Below the pieces are notes generated by a model. The model made no database searches, was not told the DNA's origin, and worked only from the letters and a program-made list of their open reading frames with translations. From a virus: a stretch of 36,983 bases of DNA. Made by a program: the position numbers and the translations under genes. The stretch is from positions 1-36,983 of the IMG/VR virus record IMGVR_UViG_3300049629_000825, one strand, 5' to 3'. Shown piece by piece: positions 29,531 through 35,925 of the stretch (within the stretch, counting starts at the first letter, position 1; every line of letters begins with the position of its first letter).

Positions 29531-29718
29531 CGTTCACCCATCGTCGCCAGAGCGTCCGCGTGACGGTAGCAAAGCTCTGTGGCGGTCTGACGGCCCACCA
29601 GGGCGCAGAGAGAGCCTAGCGAAGCTTGCAACAGCCCCGTGGCTATCTCGATACGCTCGCCGGGAGTTTCGGCGGCTGCGATCATGCGTTCGGCTTCACA
29701 GACGGACGGGGGGATCAT
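29527..29718 (-). CDS. Small hypothetical protein before the initiator
   Basis: 63 aa. ATG at 29718 overlaps the DnaA-like stop; longer in-frame extensions would run into that gene. Predicted helical: PSVCEAERMIAAAETPGERI, EIATGLLQASLGSLCALVGR and YRHADALATM. No known domain. ATGA overlap with the initiator suggests co-translation and a replication-linked or regulatory role. Confidence 0.6.
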   Translation of the reverse strand: MIPPSVCEAERMIAAAETPGERIEIATGLLQASLGSLCALVGRQTATELCYRHADALATMGER

Positions 29719-30008
29719 GCGGCCCTCGCCAGTTCCCGGCGGGCTTTCGCGCGCCTCACAGCAAAGATGACGGTCGAATGGTCCCGGTCGAAAAACCGCC
29801 CGACCTGGGGAAGCGTCCATTGCCCGGTTTCGACCATCCGGAGCATCGCTTCCTGACGCGGGATGACGGCATCCGGGAACCGGTGACGGCTCCTGATTAG
29901 ATCGGGCTCAACGTCGTAATCAGCGCACACGGCGGCGAAGATTTGCGCCATGGTTGGCTTGATAGGGATACGGCCACGCCAGAGGCTTAGGAGGTAAAGC
30001 TCGCTCAT
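29715..30008 (-). CDS. DnaA domain IV-like DNA-binding protein
   Basis: 97 aa from the ATG at 30008, overlapping the preceding stop. The whole length follows DnaA's C-terminal DNA-binding domain: IFAAVCADYDVEPDLIRSRH (helices 1-2), PRQEAMLRMVET, LPQVGRFFDRDHSTVIFAVR (the 'iGr.fggRDHtTV.hAv' signature that contacts DnaA boxes). No AAA+ ATPase part is encoded here, so it could bind DnaA boxes without acting as an initiator. A competitor of, or helper to, host DnaA is inferred. Confidence 0.8.
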   Translation of the reverse strand: MSELYLLSLWRGRIPIKPTMAQIFAAVCADYDVEPDLIRSRHRFPDAVIPRQEAMLRMVETGQWTLPQVGRFFDRDHSTVIFAVRRAKARRELARAA

Positions 30009-30376
30009 GGCTGCACCCACGCCCTGCCGCGATGGCCGAAAATCAACCGGCCATCATTCAACTGCACCGACGAGGCAAACCCGCCCATGCGGAGGCAAAC
30101 GGCAATGTAAAGCTCATCGCCCGCGCCAAGATCGAACGGCGCGCACCCGTCGCGGGATTGGCCGTCGCTGACGTGACGTTGCGTCACGAGGCCGGGGCCG
30201 GTCGAAACCAAGCCCTCTACATACATTTTCGCGTGGACGGCTTTTTCCGACCGTCCGATGGACTTTGCTACGTCTGCGCAGACAGTCTTACGGTGGCCGC
30301 CCTGGTGGACGCGGGCGCGCAAAACGCCGAGTTCCTCTGACGACCACGGGCCAACGCTGGAGGGCTCAAACCTCAT
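30005..30376 (-). CDS. HTH-containing hypothetical protein
   Basis: 123 aa from the ATG at 30376. The N-terminus (GPWSSEELGVLRARVHQGGH, RKTVCADVAKSIGRSEKAVH, AKMYVEGL) looks like a SANT/GcrA-type helix-turn-helix: charged 'W..eEl..L', then 'vA..lgRs..av..k....gl'. The C-terminal part is beta-rich (GDELYIAVCLRMGGFASSVQ). It may be a small DNA-binding regulator, possibly related to the GcrA-like gene just upstream; function unknown. Confidence 0.6.
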   Translation of the reverse strand: MRFEPSSVGPWSSEELGVLRARVHQGGHRKTVCADVAKSIGRSEKAVHAKMYVEGLVSTGPGLVTQRHVSDGQSRDGCAPFDLGAGDELYIAVCLRMGGFASSVQLNDGRLIFGHRGRAWVQP

Positions 30377-30960
30377 CACGCCACCTTCCGTGCAAAGTTA
30401 GGTTGCGAGAACCCGGCCCAGCTTTTCGGCATGTCGCCGCGCATGACACGGGAATGAGTTTTGCAGTAGGTCGCGCCCTTGGTCGGGTTGCAGCAGGAGC
30501 GCGTATCAGCGCCCTCGCCATCCACCGGGAACGCGCATTCGCCAAACTTGCGAGAGGTCCACACACGGGGCGCTATTGCCACAGAGGCGTCTACCTCACG
30601 GCCATAGGCGCGGGGCTCATGAACAGGGGGAGGGATGACCAGAAGGGCGCCGTTGCCAGCCACGACCAGTTTGAGCTTGGGGCGCTTGAACCCCCGCGCA
30701 TAGGACGGGGCGAGAATAGGCTTTTTGGGTCTGGGAACCGGAAACACCTTAACCGCGTTGTTAGTCTTAGGCGGTGTCGCCTTGCGGCGTGTGGCGTCGG
30801 GCTTCATGGCCCCAATGCGGTGCAGCTTGCCCAGCACGGCGGAACGGGTGACGGTCGGGCCACGAAGGCTCAACAGGTCGGCAATGTCGGTTCCCGACTT
30901 GCCTTCAATCCACCACTGGACGCTCTCGCGCACAATGTCGTCGGTCCATTCAAATGCCAT
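30376..30960 (-). CDS. GcrA-like cell-cycle transcription regulator
   Basis: 194 aa from the ATG at 30960, preceded by AGGTGGGA and overlapping the HNH stop. The N-terminus FEWTDDIVRESVQWWIEGKS and TDIADLLSLRGPTVTRSAVL, GKLHRIG is GcrA's HTH ('WTde.v..l..lW.eG.Sa..IA..lg..TrnaViGKvHRlGL'). The C-terminus FGECAFPVDGEGADTRSCCN and PTKGATYCKTHSRV matches its sigma70-binding Cys/His part. GcrA binds sigma70-RNA polymerase and works at CcrM-methylated GANTC promoters. A phage copy may redirect that system; the linker is longer and Pro-rich. Confidence 0.85.
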   Translation of the reverse strand: MAFEWTDDIVRESVQWWIEGKSGTDIADLLSLRGPTVTRSAVLGKLHRIGAMKPDATRRKATPPKTNNAVKVFPVPRPKKPILAPSYARGFKRPKLKLVVAGNGALLVIPPPVHEPRAYGREVDASVAIAPRVWTSRKFGECAFPVDGEGADTRSCCNPTKGATYCKTHSRVMRGDMPKSWAGFSQPNFARKVA

Positions 30961-31313
30961 CAGGATTCCCACCTTTTCTGAAAGCCCCGGCTTTGCAGTT
31001 TGCGCGTCGGCGCTGGCGCAATGCCGAGGTGTTTTTTACGGGTTCGGTCGGCCTTCGCCCGTTGGGCAACGTCAGCCGCCGTCTTCTCGCGGTGCTTGTC
31101 ACGAAGGGCCGGAAACAGGTTGCTTTCAGCGTGGGCGCCGCCGTTGCAGAGGGCTTGGCGGTGATCCAGGTCCCACTGGTCCCCGGCCATGATCTTGCGG
31201 CCCGTGAGGTGACAGCGGCCCCCTTCACGTTCCCAAATGCGAAGGCGAACCCGAGCGGGGACTTTCGCGTCTGGAGTAGAGCCGATCCACTCAGCGACGG
31301 TGCGTCCGGTCAT
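30960..31313 (-). CDS. HNH endonuclease
   Basis: 117 aa from the ATG at 31313, overlapping the IbrA stop; a GTG two codons upstream is possible. HNH core: CHLTGRKI (about 34-41) in place of a CxxC pair, DLDH (48-51), CNGGAHAESNLFPAL with N65, and KHREKT with H74. Such free-standing small HNH proteins nick or cut DNA, in packaging or mobile-element roles. Here it sits between the IbrA-like and GcrA-like genes rather than near the terminase, so a function tied to the IbrA/B cassette or to replication seems more likely (inference). Confidence 0.8.
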   Translation of the reverse strand: MTGRTVAEWIGSTPDAKVPARVRLRIWEREGGRCHLTGRKIMAGDQWDLDHRQALCNGGAHAESNLFPALRDKHREKTAADVAQRAKADRTRKKHLGIAPAPTRKLQSRGFQKRWES

Positions 31314-32560
31314 GAACACGCCTCCAAGCCTAATGAAAGCTGGTATTCACCAACTCCCCATTCAGCTTTCCGGCGCTTCATAAGGTTAAGATATTTCTTG
31401 TAACCTTCCGACTTGTGCTGCGAAAACCCCATCCCCTTTCCCCAATAGTCATTGCGGAGAAGAGATTTACACACACGGCGCCAAGATGGAGCGCGCCGCG
31501 CCGCTTCCATTTCGTAGTGTGCTTCGTCGGGGATGCCCTCAGGATAACCCCTCGCCATCCACCACTTTTGAAATAGAACGATCTTGTTCTGGTAATGCTC
31601 TTGCGTCTTTGGCGGCATGGAATTGACCAGCAGCGCAGCAAACGTCTGCCACGTGTGGCCAGCGGGTTTGGTAATCCCGCGATAACCATTGATGTTGCCC
31701 CACTCTTGAACGTAGAGCGCACCGCCGTTCGCGCCGTTGACCCTGGCGACGACACGCGCCCACGTCTCCGGCTCGACCAGGTGGAACAGCCACAGTCCCC
31801 GCCGCTGATCGTCGCCGTAGGGCTGACAAATCCGCATGTGCCCCATCGGCACACCGGCCTTGTGCATTAATTCATAGAGGCGGTTATACGGCTTGGCGGG
31901 ATTGGCGGCGTGGTAGGTCCACAGGTCCGCACCCTTCCAGTCATAGATTGGATACGAGTTGTAGACATGTTCCGTGACCTTCGACGTATCGCGCCGACCC
32001 TTCCATGTTTCCTTGCGGGACTGGGCAATGGTCCGAAAGCGGTTCAGGCTTTCATCGCAGCGAATCCCGACAAAGCAGGCCGTCCGCTCGCCTTGCGAAT
32101 ACCATTCGCCAAACAGCGGAACGAACTCCTCAAACTCCATGCCGTCGTGGAAAAACGGATAGAAGGACGGGTCGCTAATGCCTTGTTCCGGTAGCTCCCT
32201 GATCCAGCCATCACGGGCGACGGGATCCCAGCACTTCCAGAACGGCTCATAGACCGAGACGGCGTTGCGAAGGTGGATCGGCAAGCAAACCCAATGCAGA
32301 TCAATCAGGTCTGCATACATGTCGATGCAAACTTGCGCGTGATCCATCGTCAGCTTGTATTGGCCTTCCAGATCGACCAGAAGCAGGCCGAACTTGCGAC
32401 CCCTCTTGCGCGCCTCATCCGCAACAAGGTGCAGCATGACGGTGCTATCCTTGCCCGCCGAAAACGAAAGATAGACGCGCGGGAACTCGTCAAAGGTCCA
32501 GGCGATACGCTGGCGCGCGGCCTCTAGAACGTTAATGCCAATGGGGTTCTTAAGCGCCAT
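31310..32560 (-). CDS. IbrA-like PAPS-reductase-family protein
   Basis: 416 aa, family length. The PP-loop SAGKDS is at residues 34-39 in PRVYLSFSAGKDSTVMLHLV; GLLLVDLEGQYKLTMDHAQV and the C-terminal DUF3440-like part (CFVGIRCDESLNRFRTIAQS, YPIYDWKGADLWTYHAANPA, PSWRRVCKSLLRNDYWGKG) match IbrA. Members share the ATP-pyrophosphatase fold used in sulfate reduction and in DndC-type DNA phosphorothioation. In E. coli IbrA acts with IbrB as a co-activator; the chemistry is unknown. An IbrB-type gene lies two genes upstream. Confidence 0.85.
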   Translation of the reverse strand: MALKNPIGINVLEAARQRIAWTFDEFPRVYLSFSAGKDSTVMLHLVADEARKRGRKFGLLLVDLEGQYKLTMDHAQVCIDMYADLIDLHWVCLPIHLRNAVSVYEPFWKCWDPVARDGWIRELPEQGISDPSFYPFFHDGMEFEEFVPLFGEWYSQGERTACFVGIRCDESLNRFRTIAQSRKETWKGRRDTSKVTEHVYNSYPIYDWKGADLWTYHAANPAKPYNRLYELMHKAGVPMGHMRICQPYGDDQRRGLWLFHLVEPETWARVVARVNGANGGALYVQEWGNINGYRGITKPAGHTWQTFAALLVNSMPPKTQEHYQNKIVLFQKWWMARGYPEGIPDEAHYEMEAARRAPSWRRVCKSLLRNDYWGKGMGFSQHKSEGYKKYLNLMKRRKAEWGVGEYQLSLGLEACS

Positions 32561-32948
32561 GTTGCACCCGCGAAAACAGGTCGGGCGTGCGGGCTTCGTC
32601 CCACTGTTTCAGAACGTCAGCAGCGACCCTGTTGGCCTCGTCTTGCTCGTCTCGGTTTAGGGTATGCCAACCAAGGCGCGTGCATTCTTCAGGAGACGAA
32701 ACGCCGATGCAGCAACCCGCATGACCGAGCCACGCAATCCGGTTAACGTTTTCCGCCGTCAGATTGTGTTCGCAGGACAGGGGCCATTGTTCCAGGGCGA
32801 GCATCATGGCCGAATGAAAAGCCGCCGGGTCGCGCATGAGGTTCGCTGACGCTTGGACAAAGCCCTTGCGCTTCTCACCCCTGACAATGCGCCACATGCC
32901 GTCTTGGAACTCTTCAAGACGCTCATAGTGATGAAACACGCGGGTCAA
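32550..32948 (-). CDS. Uncharacterised protein of the IbrA/IbrB cassette
   Basis: 132 aa between the IbrB- and IbrA-like genes, overlapping both. The TTG at 32948 (overlapping TGA, GGAG 8 nt upstream) is preferred; a GTG at 32939 is possible. Motifs: RLEEFQDGMWRIVRGEKRKG, LMRDPAAFHSAMMLALEQWP, LSCEHNLTAENVNRIAWLGH, AGCCIG, then DEQDEANRVAADVLKQWDEA. Several conserved-looking His, Cys and Trp residues could bind metal or cofactor. I recall similar proteins next to IbrA genes in other phages, but no function is known. Confidence 0.7.
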   Translation of the reverse strand: MTRVFHHYERLEEFQDGMWRIVRGEKRKGFVQASANLMRDPAAFHSAMMLALEQWPLSCEHNLTAENVNRIAWLGHAGCCIGVSSPEECTRLGWHTLNRDEQDEANRVAADVLKQWDEARTPDLFSRVQHGA

Positions 32949-33631
32949 GTGAGCATCTCCAGTTCGGCGCGAATGTCATCGTCCATCAAATTATCGTCTT
33001 CATTGATGGCATCCGGCTCCCAGGCCTCGCTGAACTCCCTATCGGCAAACATTTCCGCAAGCCCAGAGATTTGCGTCAGGCGCAAAACCTCATCTGGGTC
33101 CATGCCCAGGTTCTTGCCGATCTTGTCATCTGACCAATTGCGGCGTTTCAATTCGAGAACGATGTCGCTCATCGCCTCGACTTTGTGCTTACCGCGCGCC
33201 CGGTTGTGGCGAATTGTTGCGGCCATCCGGTCGCCACGATCTGATTGCTCTACACGGATGCAAACGACCGGCAGGTATCCCTGAACGCGCTCTTGAACGT
33301 CTTTGCACTCTTTGCCGACGCGCGTTCTGTGAAACCCGTCAACAACTATGGTTTGATTATCGTCAGTATGCGCGACAATCGGCTGCGTATATCCGTCAGC
33401 CATGATTGAAAGGCGCAACAATTCCATTTCTGGCGGCGCAACGCTATTCGGGTTGTAGTCGTTGGCCTCTACCGTTTCAGACAGTTTCCACAGCACGCAA
33501 TCGACCGGCTCGCTACGGAACGGCGAAACCTCGTGGATTGCTTGGCGAATGTCGTTGATAGCCTCCACACGATCCGCCAAGGGAAGATCGGCTACGCTCT
33601 TTAGAAGCTGCTGCAAGGCTTTCTTGTTCAT
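32945..33631 (-). CDS. IbrB-like ParB-domain protein
   Basis: 228 aa. The N-terminal ParB/Srx-like nuclease domain has NSVAPPEMELLRLSIMADGY (a 'L..SI...G..qPi' segment), VVDGFHRTRVG (98-106, equivalent to the ParB 'GEHRyrA' box) and RHNRARGKHK (141-150), typical of IbrB. A helix-turn-helix (about 157-185, ELKRRNWSDDKIGKNLGMDP) and an acidic tail follow. ParB-type domains bind and hydrolyse CTP or act as nucleases. With IbrA it is probably a two-component functional pair. ATGA overlap with the preceding gene. Confidence 0.85.
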   Translation of the reverse strand: MNKKALQQLLKSVADLPLADRVEAINDIRQAIHEVSPFRSEPVDCVLWKLSETVEANDYNPNSVAPPEMELLRLSIMADGYTQPIVAHTDDNQTIVVDGFHRTRVGKECKDVQERVQGYLPVVCIRVEQSDRGDRMAATIRHNRARGKHKVEAMSDIVLELKRRNWSDDKIGKNLGMDPDEVLRLTQISGLAEMFADREFSEAWEPDAINEDDNLMDDDIRAELEMLT

Positions 33632-33798
33632 CGCCCAAGCTCCAACCGCAGCTTGGCGTTAGTCGCCGCTACCAGGGCCGACCGTGTTTCGTGCTGGCGT
33701 CGGGTGTCGCCTGATTGCAGCGCCCGTTGATGGGCATCCCAAGCGGCTTTGCGGAGCTTGGCGGCTTTAGCGGCGCGGATTTTGCGGAGGAAATTCAT
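33628..33798 (-). CDS. Small basic hypothetical protein
   Basis: 56 aa from the ATG at 33798, with GGAGG-free but tight packing: its stop overlaps the IbrB-like start. Very basic N-terminus (MNFLRKIRAAKAAKLRKAAW), then ALQSGDTRRQHETRSALVAA. Small proteins with a 'GDTR..HE.r.aL..At' phrase are frequent in early operons of alphaproteobacterial phages. Longer in-frame starts would run through the 28-bp hairpin region and are unlikely. Function unknown. Confidence 0.6.
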   Translation of the reverse strand: MNFLRKIRAAKAAKLRKAAWDAHQRALQSGDTRRQHETRSALVAATNAKLRLELGR

Positions 33799-33800
33799 GG

Positions 33801-34007
33801 TTAGCGGCCCTGTCCAAAAAAGGGGCCGCTCGCCTGCTCGACAGAACGAACGGCCCAGTTGGGGGGAGGAAGCCCGCAAGGGCTGGTGGTCGCCTGTGAG
33901 GCGAATGGGTTTGCCGATTGCGCGGCAATCATGGAATCATCACGAGGACGCCACTTGGCGCAGCCCTTGGAGGGCTCAACGTGGAATGTGTGAACGACCC
34001 CCGGCAT
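33801..34007 (-). CDS. Doubtful 68-aa ORF after the Cro-like gene
   Basis: ATG at 34007 is 3 bases after the Cro-like stop, and the TAA ends 2 bases before the next ATG, so it fits the operon spacing. The translation (start MPGVVHTFHVEPSKGCAKWR) is unlike a folded protein in its second half, which includes both arms of a hairpin. This 212-base stretch could instead be an untranslated leader with structure. I list it as possible only. Confidence 0.3.
   Translation of the reverse strand: MPGVVHTFHVEPSKGCAKWRPRDDSMIAAQSANPFASQATTSPCGLPPPNWAVRSVEQASGPFFGQGR
33803..33830. other. 8-bp hairpin before the 56-aa gene
   Basis: AGCGGCCC (33803-33810) and GGGCCGCT (33823-33830) are perfect reverse complements around a 12-nt loop holding an A6 run on the plus strand (T6 on the coding strand). 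On the leftward transcript the stem ends 4 nt before the ATG at 33798, so it could hide that start or act as an early attenuator. Confidence 0.45.
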
Positions 34008-34010
34008 GGC

Positions 34011-34241
34011 TCAGGCGGCCTCACCAGATGCACGGACCAGCGCGACGTCGGCGTTAAGTTCCGAAGCGACAAGAGCGCCCTGCGAAATCCGCTCAAGCTC
34101 CAGCGCAACGCGAACGGAACATTTAGCCTTCCCCTGTTCAATGTCAGAGGCGTGGCCCTTGCTCGACAGGCCAAGCTCCTTGGCAAGTTCTTCAAGGGAC
34201 CAGCCACGGCTGGCGCGAAGTTCTGAAATGGTCATAACCAT
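34011..34241 (-). CDS. Cro-like XRE-family regulator
   Basis: 76 aa from ATG 34241 (or 74 aa from 34235); the longer start at 34262 would lie inside the operator. HTH: TISELRASRGWSLEELAKEL, GLSSKGHASDIEQGKAKCSV. The end RVALELERISQGALVASELN is typical of YdaS/Cro-type proteins. It is the first gene of the leftward early operon and divergent from the repressor, as Cro is in lambdoid phages. No clear ribosome-binding site precedes it, so translation may be leaderless or weak. Confidence 0.75.
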   Translation of the reverse strand: MVMTISELRASRGWSLEELAKELGLSSKGHASDIEQGKAKCSVRVALELERISQGALVASELNADVALVRASGEAA

Positions 34242-34243
34242 TA

Positions 34244-34270
34244 GTTCGGATAATCCGAACACAATGTCAA
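34244..34270. promoter_or_regulatory. Operator O1 and divergent early promoter region
   Basis: GTTCGGATAATCCGAAC (34244-34260) is a perfect 17-bp palindrome apart from its centre, in the 22-base gap between the divergent repressor and Cro-like genes. A consensus -35 TTGACA reads leftward at 34270-34265. In the rightward direction GATAAT (34249-34254) lies 9 bp before the repressor ATG, fitting a leaderless message. Binding here would control both genes. Confidence 0.7.
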
Positions 34271-34659
34271 GCGCGGGCGTTCGCCTTTACCCTGCCGACA
34301 AGCTCCCTTGGAAAGCGCACACTAGAGCCGTGGTTAAAGCGGCTCAAAAAACGCAACGCGACTTTCGGCATACCTGGTTCCTGCGGGAGTGGGCGGAACA
34401 GGCGCGCCTGACGCAAGCCGATCTGCAACGCGCCGCCGGATGGTCAAAAGCCAAAGCGTCCGACGTTTGGAACGGCCAGCAATATAATCAATCAATCATC
34501 GACGAGCTGGCGCCGATCTTGATGATCCGTCCGTTTGAAATACTCTTACACCCCGACGAGGCGTTTTTGATCCGGCGAATGCGAGACGCTTCGCCCCGCG
34601 CGGTCACGTCGGAAATTGCGCCTCAAACGCCGCGCATAAAGGCTACCAGGGCAACCTAA
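34264..34659 (+). CDS. XRE-family repressor (probable CI equivalent)
   Basis: 131 aa from the ATG at 34264 next to O1; upstream in-frame sequence would run through the Cro-like gene antisense. After an N-terminal extension comes WFLREWAEQARLTQADLQRA, AGWSKAKASDVWNGQQYNQS, IIDELAPILMIRPFEILLHP, the form of small XRE repressors in alphaproteobacterial phages ('.yl.eWre..gltQ..LA...g.sk...S...nG...y....l..lA.al...p..LL..P'). No RecA-cleavable peptidase domain is present, so induction must differ from lambda CI. It probably maintains lysogeny. Confidence 0.75.
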   Translation: MSSAGVRLYPADKLPWKAHTRAVVKAAQKTQRDFRHTWFLREWAEQARLTQADLQRAAGWSKAKASDVWNGQQYNQSIIDELAPILMIRPFEILLHPDEAFLIRRMRDASPRAVTSEIAPQTPRIKATRAT

Positions 34660-34713
34660 AATTCCCTCAGGTTTACGCTTGCACTTTTGACGTTTCCGCC
34701 CCGTTCTGGGGCC

Positions 34714-34765
34714 GTTCGGATAATCCGAGCGATTATTGTTGACGGTCAGTTCGGATAATGCGAAC
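34714..34765 (+). promoter_or_regulatory. Operators O2 and O3 before the rightward early operon
   Basis: GTTCGGATAATCCGAGC (34714-34730) and GTTCGGATAATGCGAAC (34749-34765) are near-copies of O1, 35 bp apart, in the 132-base gap before the first rightward early gene. Each contains GATAAT, a plausible -10, so repressor binding would block it. TTGACG occurs at 34687 and 34739 but not at an ideal distance from either. The gap holds nothing else recognisable. Confidence 0.75.
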
Positions 34766-34791
34766 TTCTCTCCAGACACGGAGAGCAACAC

Positions 34792-35055
34792 ATGGCTTGC
34801 ATCGACCCCACCACCCCCGACGGCCTCGCCTACATCGCCGACCACCTGGGCGCGACGTATGACGCTGACGACCTCGCGGCGTTTCTCGAAGACGACCTGA
34901 TCAAGTGCGAGGATTGCGGACGGCTCTACAGCCACCGTCACGACTTCGACCTCGACCTGATCGACGACCACGGGACTTGGATTTGCGCCGATTGCGCGAC
35001 CGATCCCGACAACGCGCCTTACGACCTCGCTCGCCATGAGGGGACGTATCAATGA
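34792..35055 (+). CDS. Zinc-ribbon-like small protein
   Basis: 87 aa, first gene of the rightward early operon, with GGAGAGCA before the ATG. Two Cys pairs, CEDC (about 39-42) and CADC (about 66-69), with HRHDFDLDLIDDHGTWI between, form a treble-clef or zinc-ribbon pattern. Strongly acidic overall (many Asp), so DNA binding is not obvious; it could mimic DNA or bind a host protein. First-transcribed position suggests an early host-takeover or regulatory role. Confidence 0.65.
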   Translation: MACIDPTTPDGLAYIADHLGATYDADDLAAFLEDDLIKCEDCGRLYSHRHDFDLDLIDDHGTWICADCATDPDNAPYDLARHEGTYQ

Positions 35056-35405
35056 GCGCCCCCCACACCTTCACCGCGACCAGTCCTGCTAACCGGACAG
35101 GCTGTAGCGCGGCTGAAACGGCCCCAGCCCGTGCCCCCGTGGCTGGGGCCACCCAATTTCGCGTGTTCTGGCATTGCGCTGGCGAACCCGTCTTCCGCGA
35201 CCACACCGGCAAGGTTCACCCGATCAGCCTGACCACCCTGCGCGACCTTCGCCGGGCGCTCTGGACGATGGCCCGCGAAACCACCGGACACCAGCGGGAC
35301 CGGCTCTGCACCTTGTGGGCCGAGGCCGACGAGGCGCTGACCGACACGGTGAGATGGCGTCAGGCCGCGTGTGGAATCTACCTGCTGCGGGAGCAAGTCG
35401 CATGA
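35052..35405 (+). CDS. Hypothetical early protein
   Basis: 117 aa, ATGA overlap with the zinc-ribbon gene. Low-complexity Ala/Thr/Pro-rich N-terminus, then a compact part (QFRVFWHCAGEPVFRDHTGK, HPISLTTLRDLRRALWTMAR, LCTLWAEADEALTDTVRW). No known domain, no membrane segment; two Trp-containing helices dominate. Function unknown. Confidence 0.6.
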   Translation: MSAPHTFTATSPANRTGCSAAETAPARAPVAGATQFRVFWHCAGEPVFRDHTGKVHPISLTTLRDLRRALWTMARETTGHQRDRLCTLWAEADEALTDTVRWRQAACGIYLLREQVA

Positions 35406-35485
35406 GAGCCGCCCGCTACGCGCTGGCCGCTGCCCTGTGGCTCATCGTCCTGCCCGTTTCCCTGATCTTCGTAACCGGAGGCTAA
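35402..35485 (+). CDS. 27-aa single-span membrane peptide
   Basis: ATGA overlap with the preceding gene, and the next gene starts 3 bases after its TAA. MRAARYALAAALWLIVLPVS plus LIFVTGG is one membrane span with a basic start. Short and unassigned; the exact fit into the operon is the main support. Confidence 0.5.
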   Translation: MRAARYALAAALWLIVLPVSLIFVTGG

Positions 35486-35488
35486 CCA

Positions 35489-35815
35489 ATGACCGACCGC
35501 CACGCCATCCCCGCCGAAGACAAGCGCCTTGCGTTTGAGGTCATTACCGAGGCCGGACGGATCAACCTCGCCTTGGCAGGTGATACCGCGACCATCGCAG
35601 CCATCGAGCAAGGCCTTCGCGCGTCTATCCGCCTTCGCCGCCTCGCTCAGACGATGGAGACGGCCCTACGGCGCCAGAAGGCCGCAGCGGTTCAGGCCGA
35701 GCGTGACGCCCTGAGAGCCGCTGAACGGGCCGAACGCCGGAACGACGACATCCGCCGGGCGCGGGGCCTTCCTACGGGATCTAGCGATCTGGGTATCCCC
35801 GGAGCCCCCGCATGA
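35489..35815 (+). CDS. Hypothetical early protein with charged helix
   Basis: 108 aa, preceded by GGAGG. The first part is a mixed fold (AFEVITEAGRINLALAGDTA), and from residue 45 on it is a long Arg/Ala/Glu-rich helix (METALRRQKAAAVQAERDAL, RAAERAERRNDD), likely a coiled coil, then a Gly/Pro tail. No known domain. It overlaps the next small gene by 4 bases. Confidence 0.6.
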   Translation: MTDRHAIPAEDKRLAFEVITEAGRINLALAGDTATIAAIEQGLRASIRLRRLAQTMETALRRQKAAAVQAERDALRAAERAERRNDDIRRARGLPTGSSDLGIPGAPA

Positions 35816-35925
35816 CCCCCGACACTGACACCATCATCGGCCTGATGATCACCGTTGGTCTGCTGGTCGGACTTATCGCCCTTCGGTCTTTGGCCGAACG
35901 GCACTTCAAGGATGACGCGAAATGA
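35812..35925 (+). CDS. 37-aa single-span membrane peptide
   Basis: ATGA overlaps on both sides, the downstream one with the Erf gene. MTPDTDTIIGLMITVGLLVG then LIALRSLAERHFKDDAK gives one membrane span and a charged cytoplasmic end. It is too short for family assignment; second small membrane peptide of this operon. Confidence 0.55.
   Translation: MTPDTDTIIGLMITVGLLVGLIALRSLAERHFKDDAK

Noticed and set aside
34006-34263. Longer N-terminus for the rightward repressor
   Set aside because: The extension reads antisense through the Cro-like gene and across the operator; the ATG at 34264 gives the normal family length.
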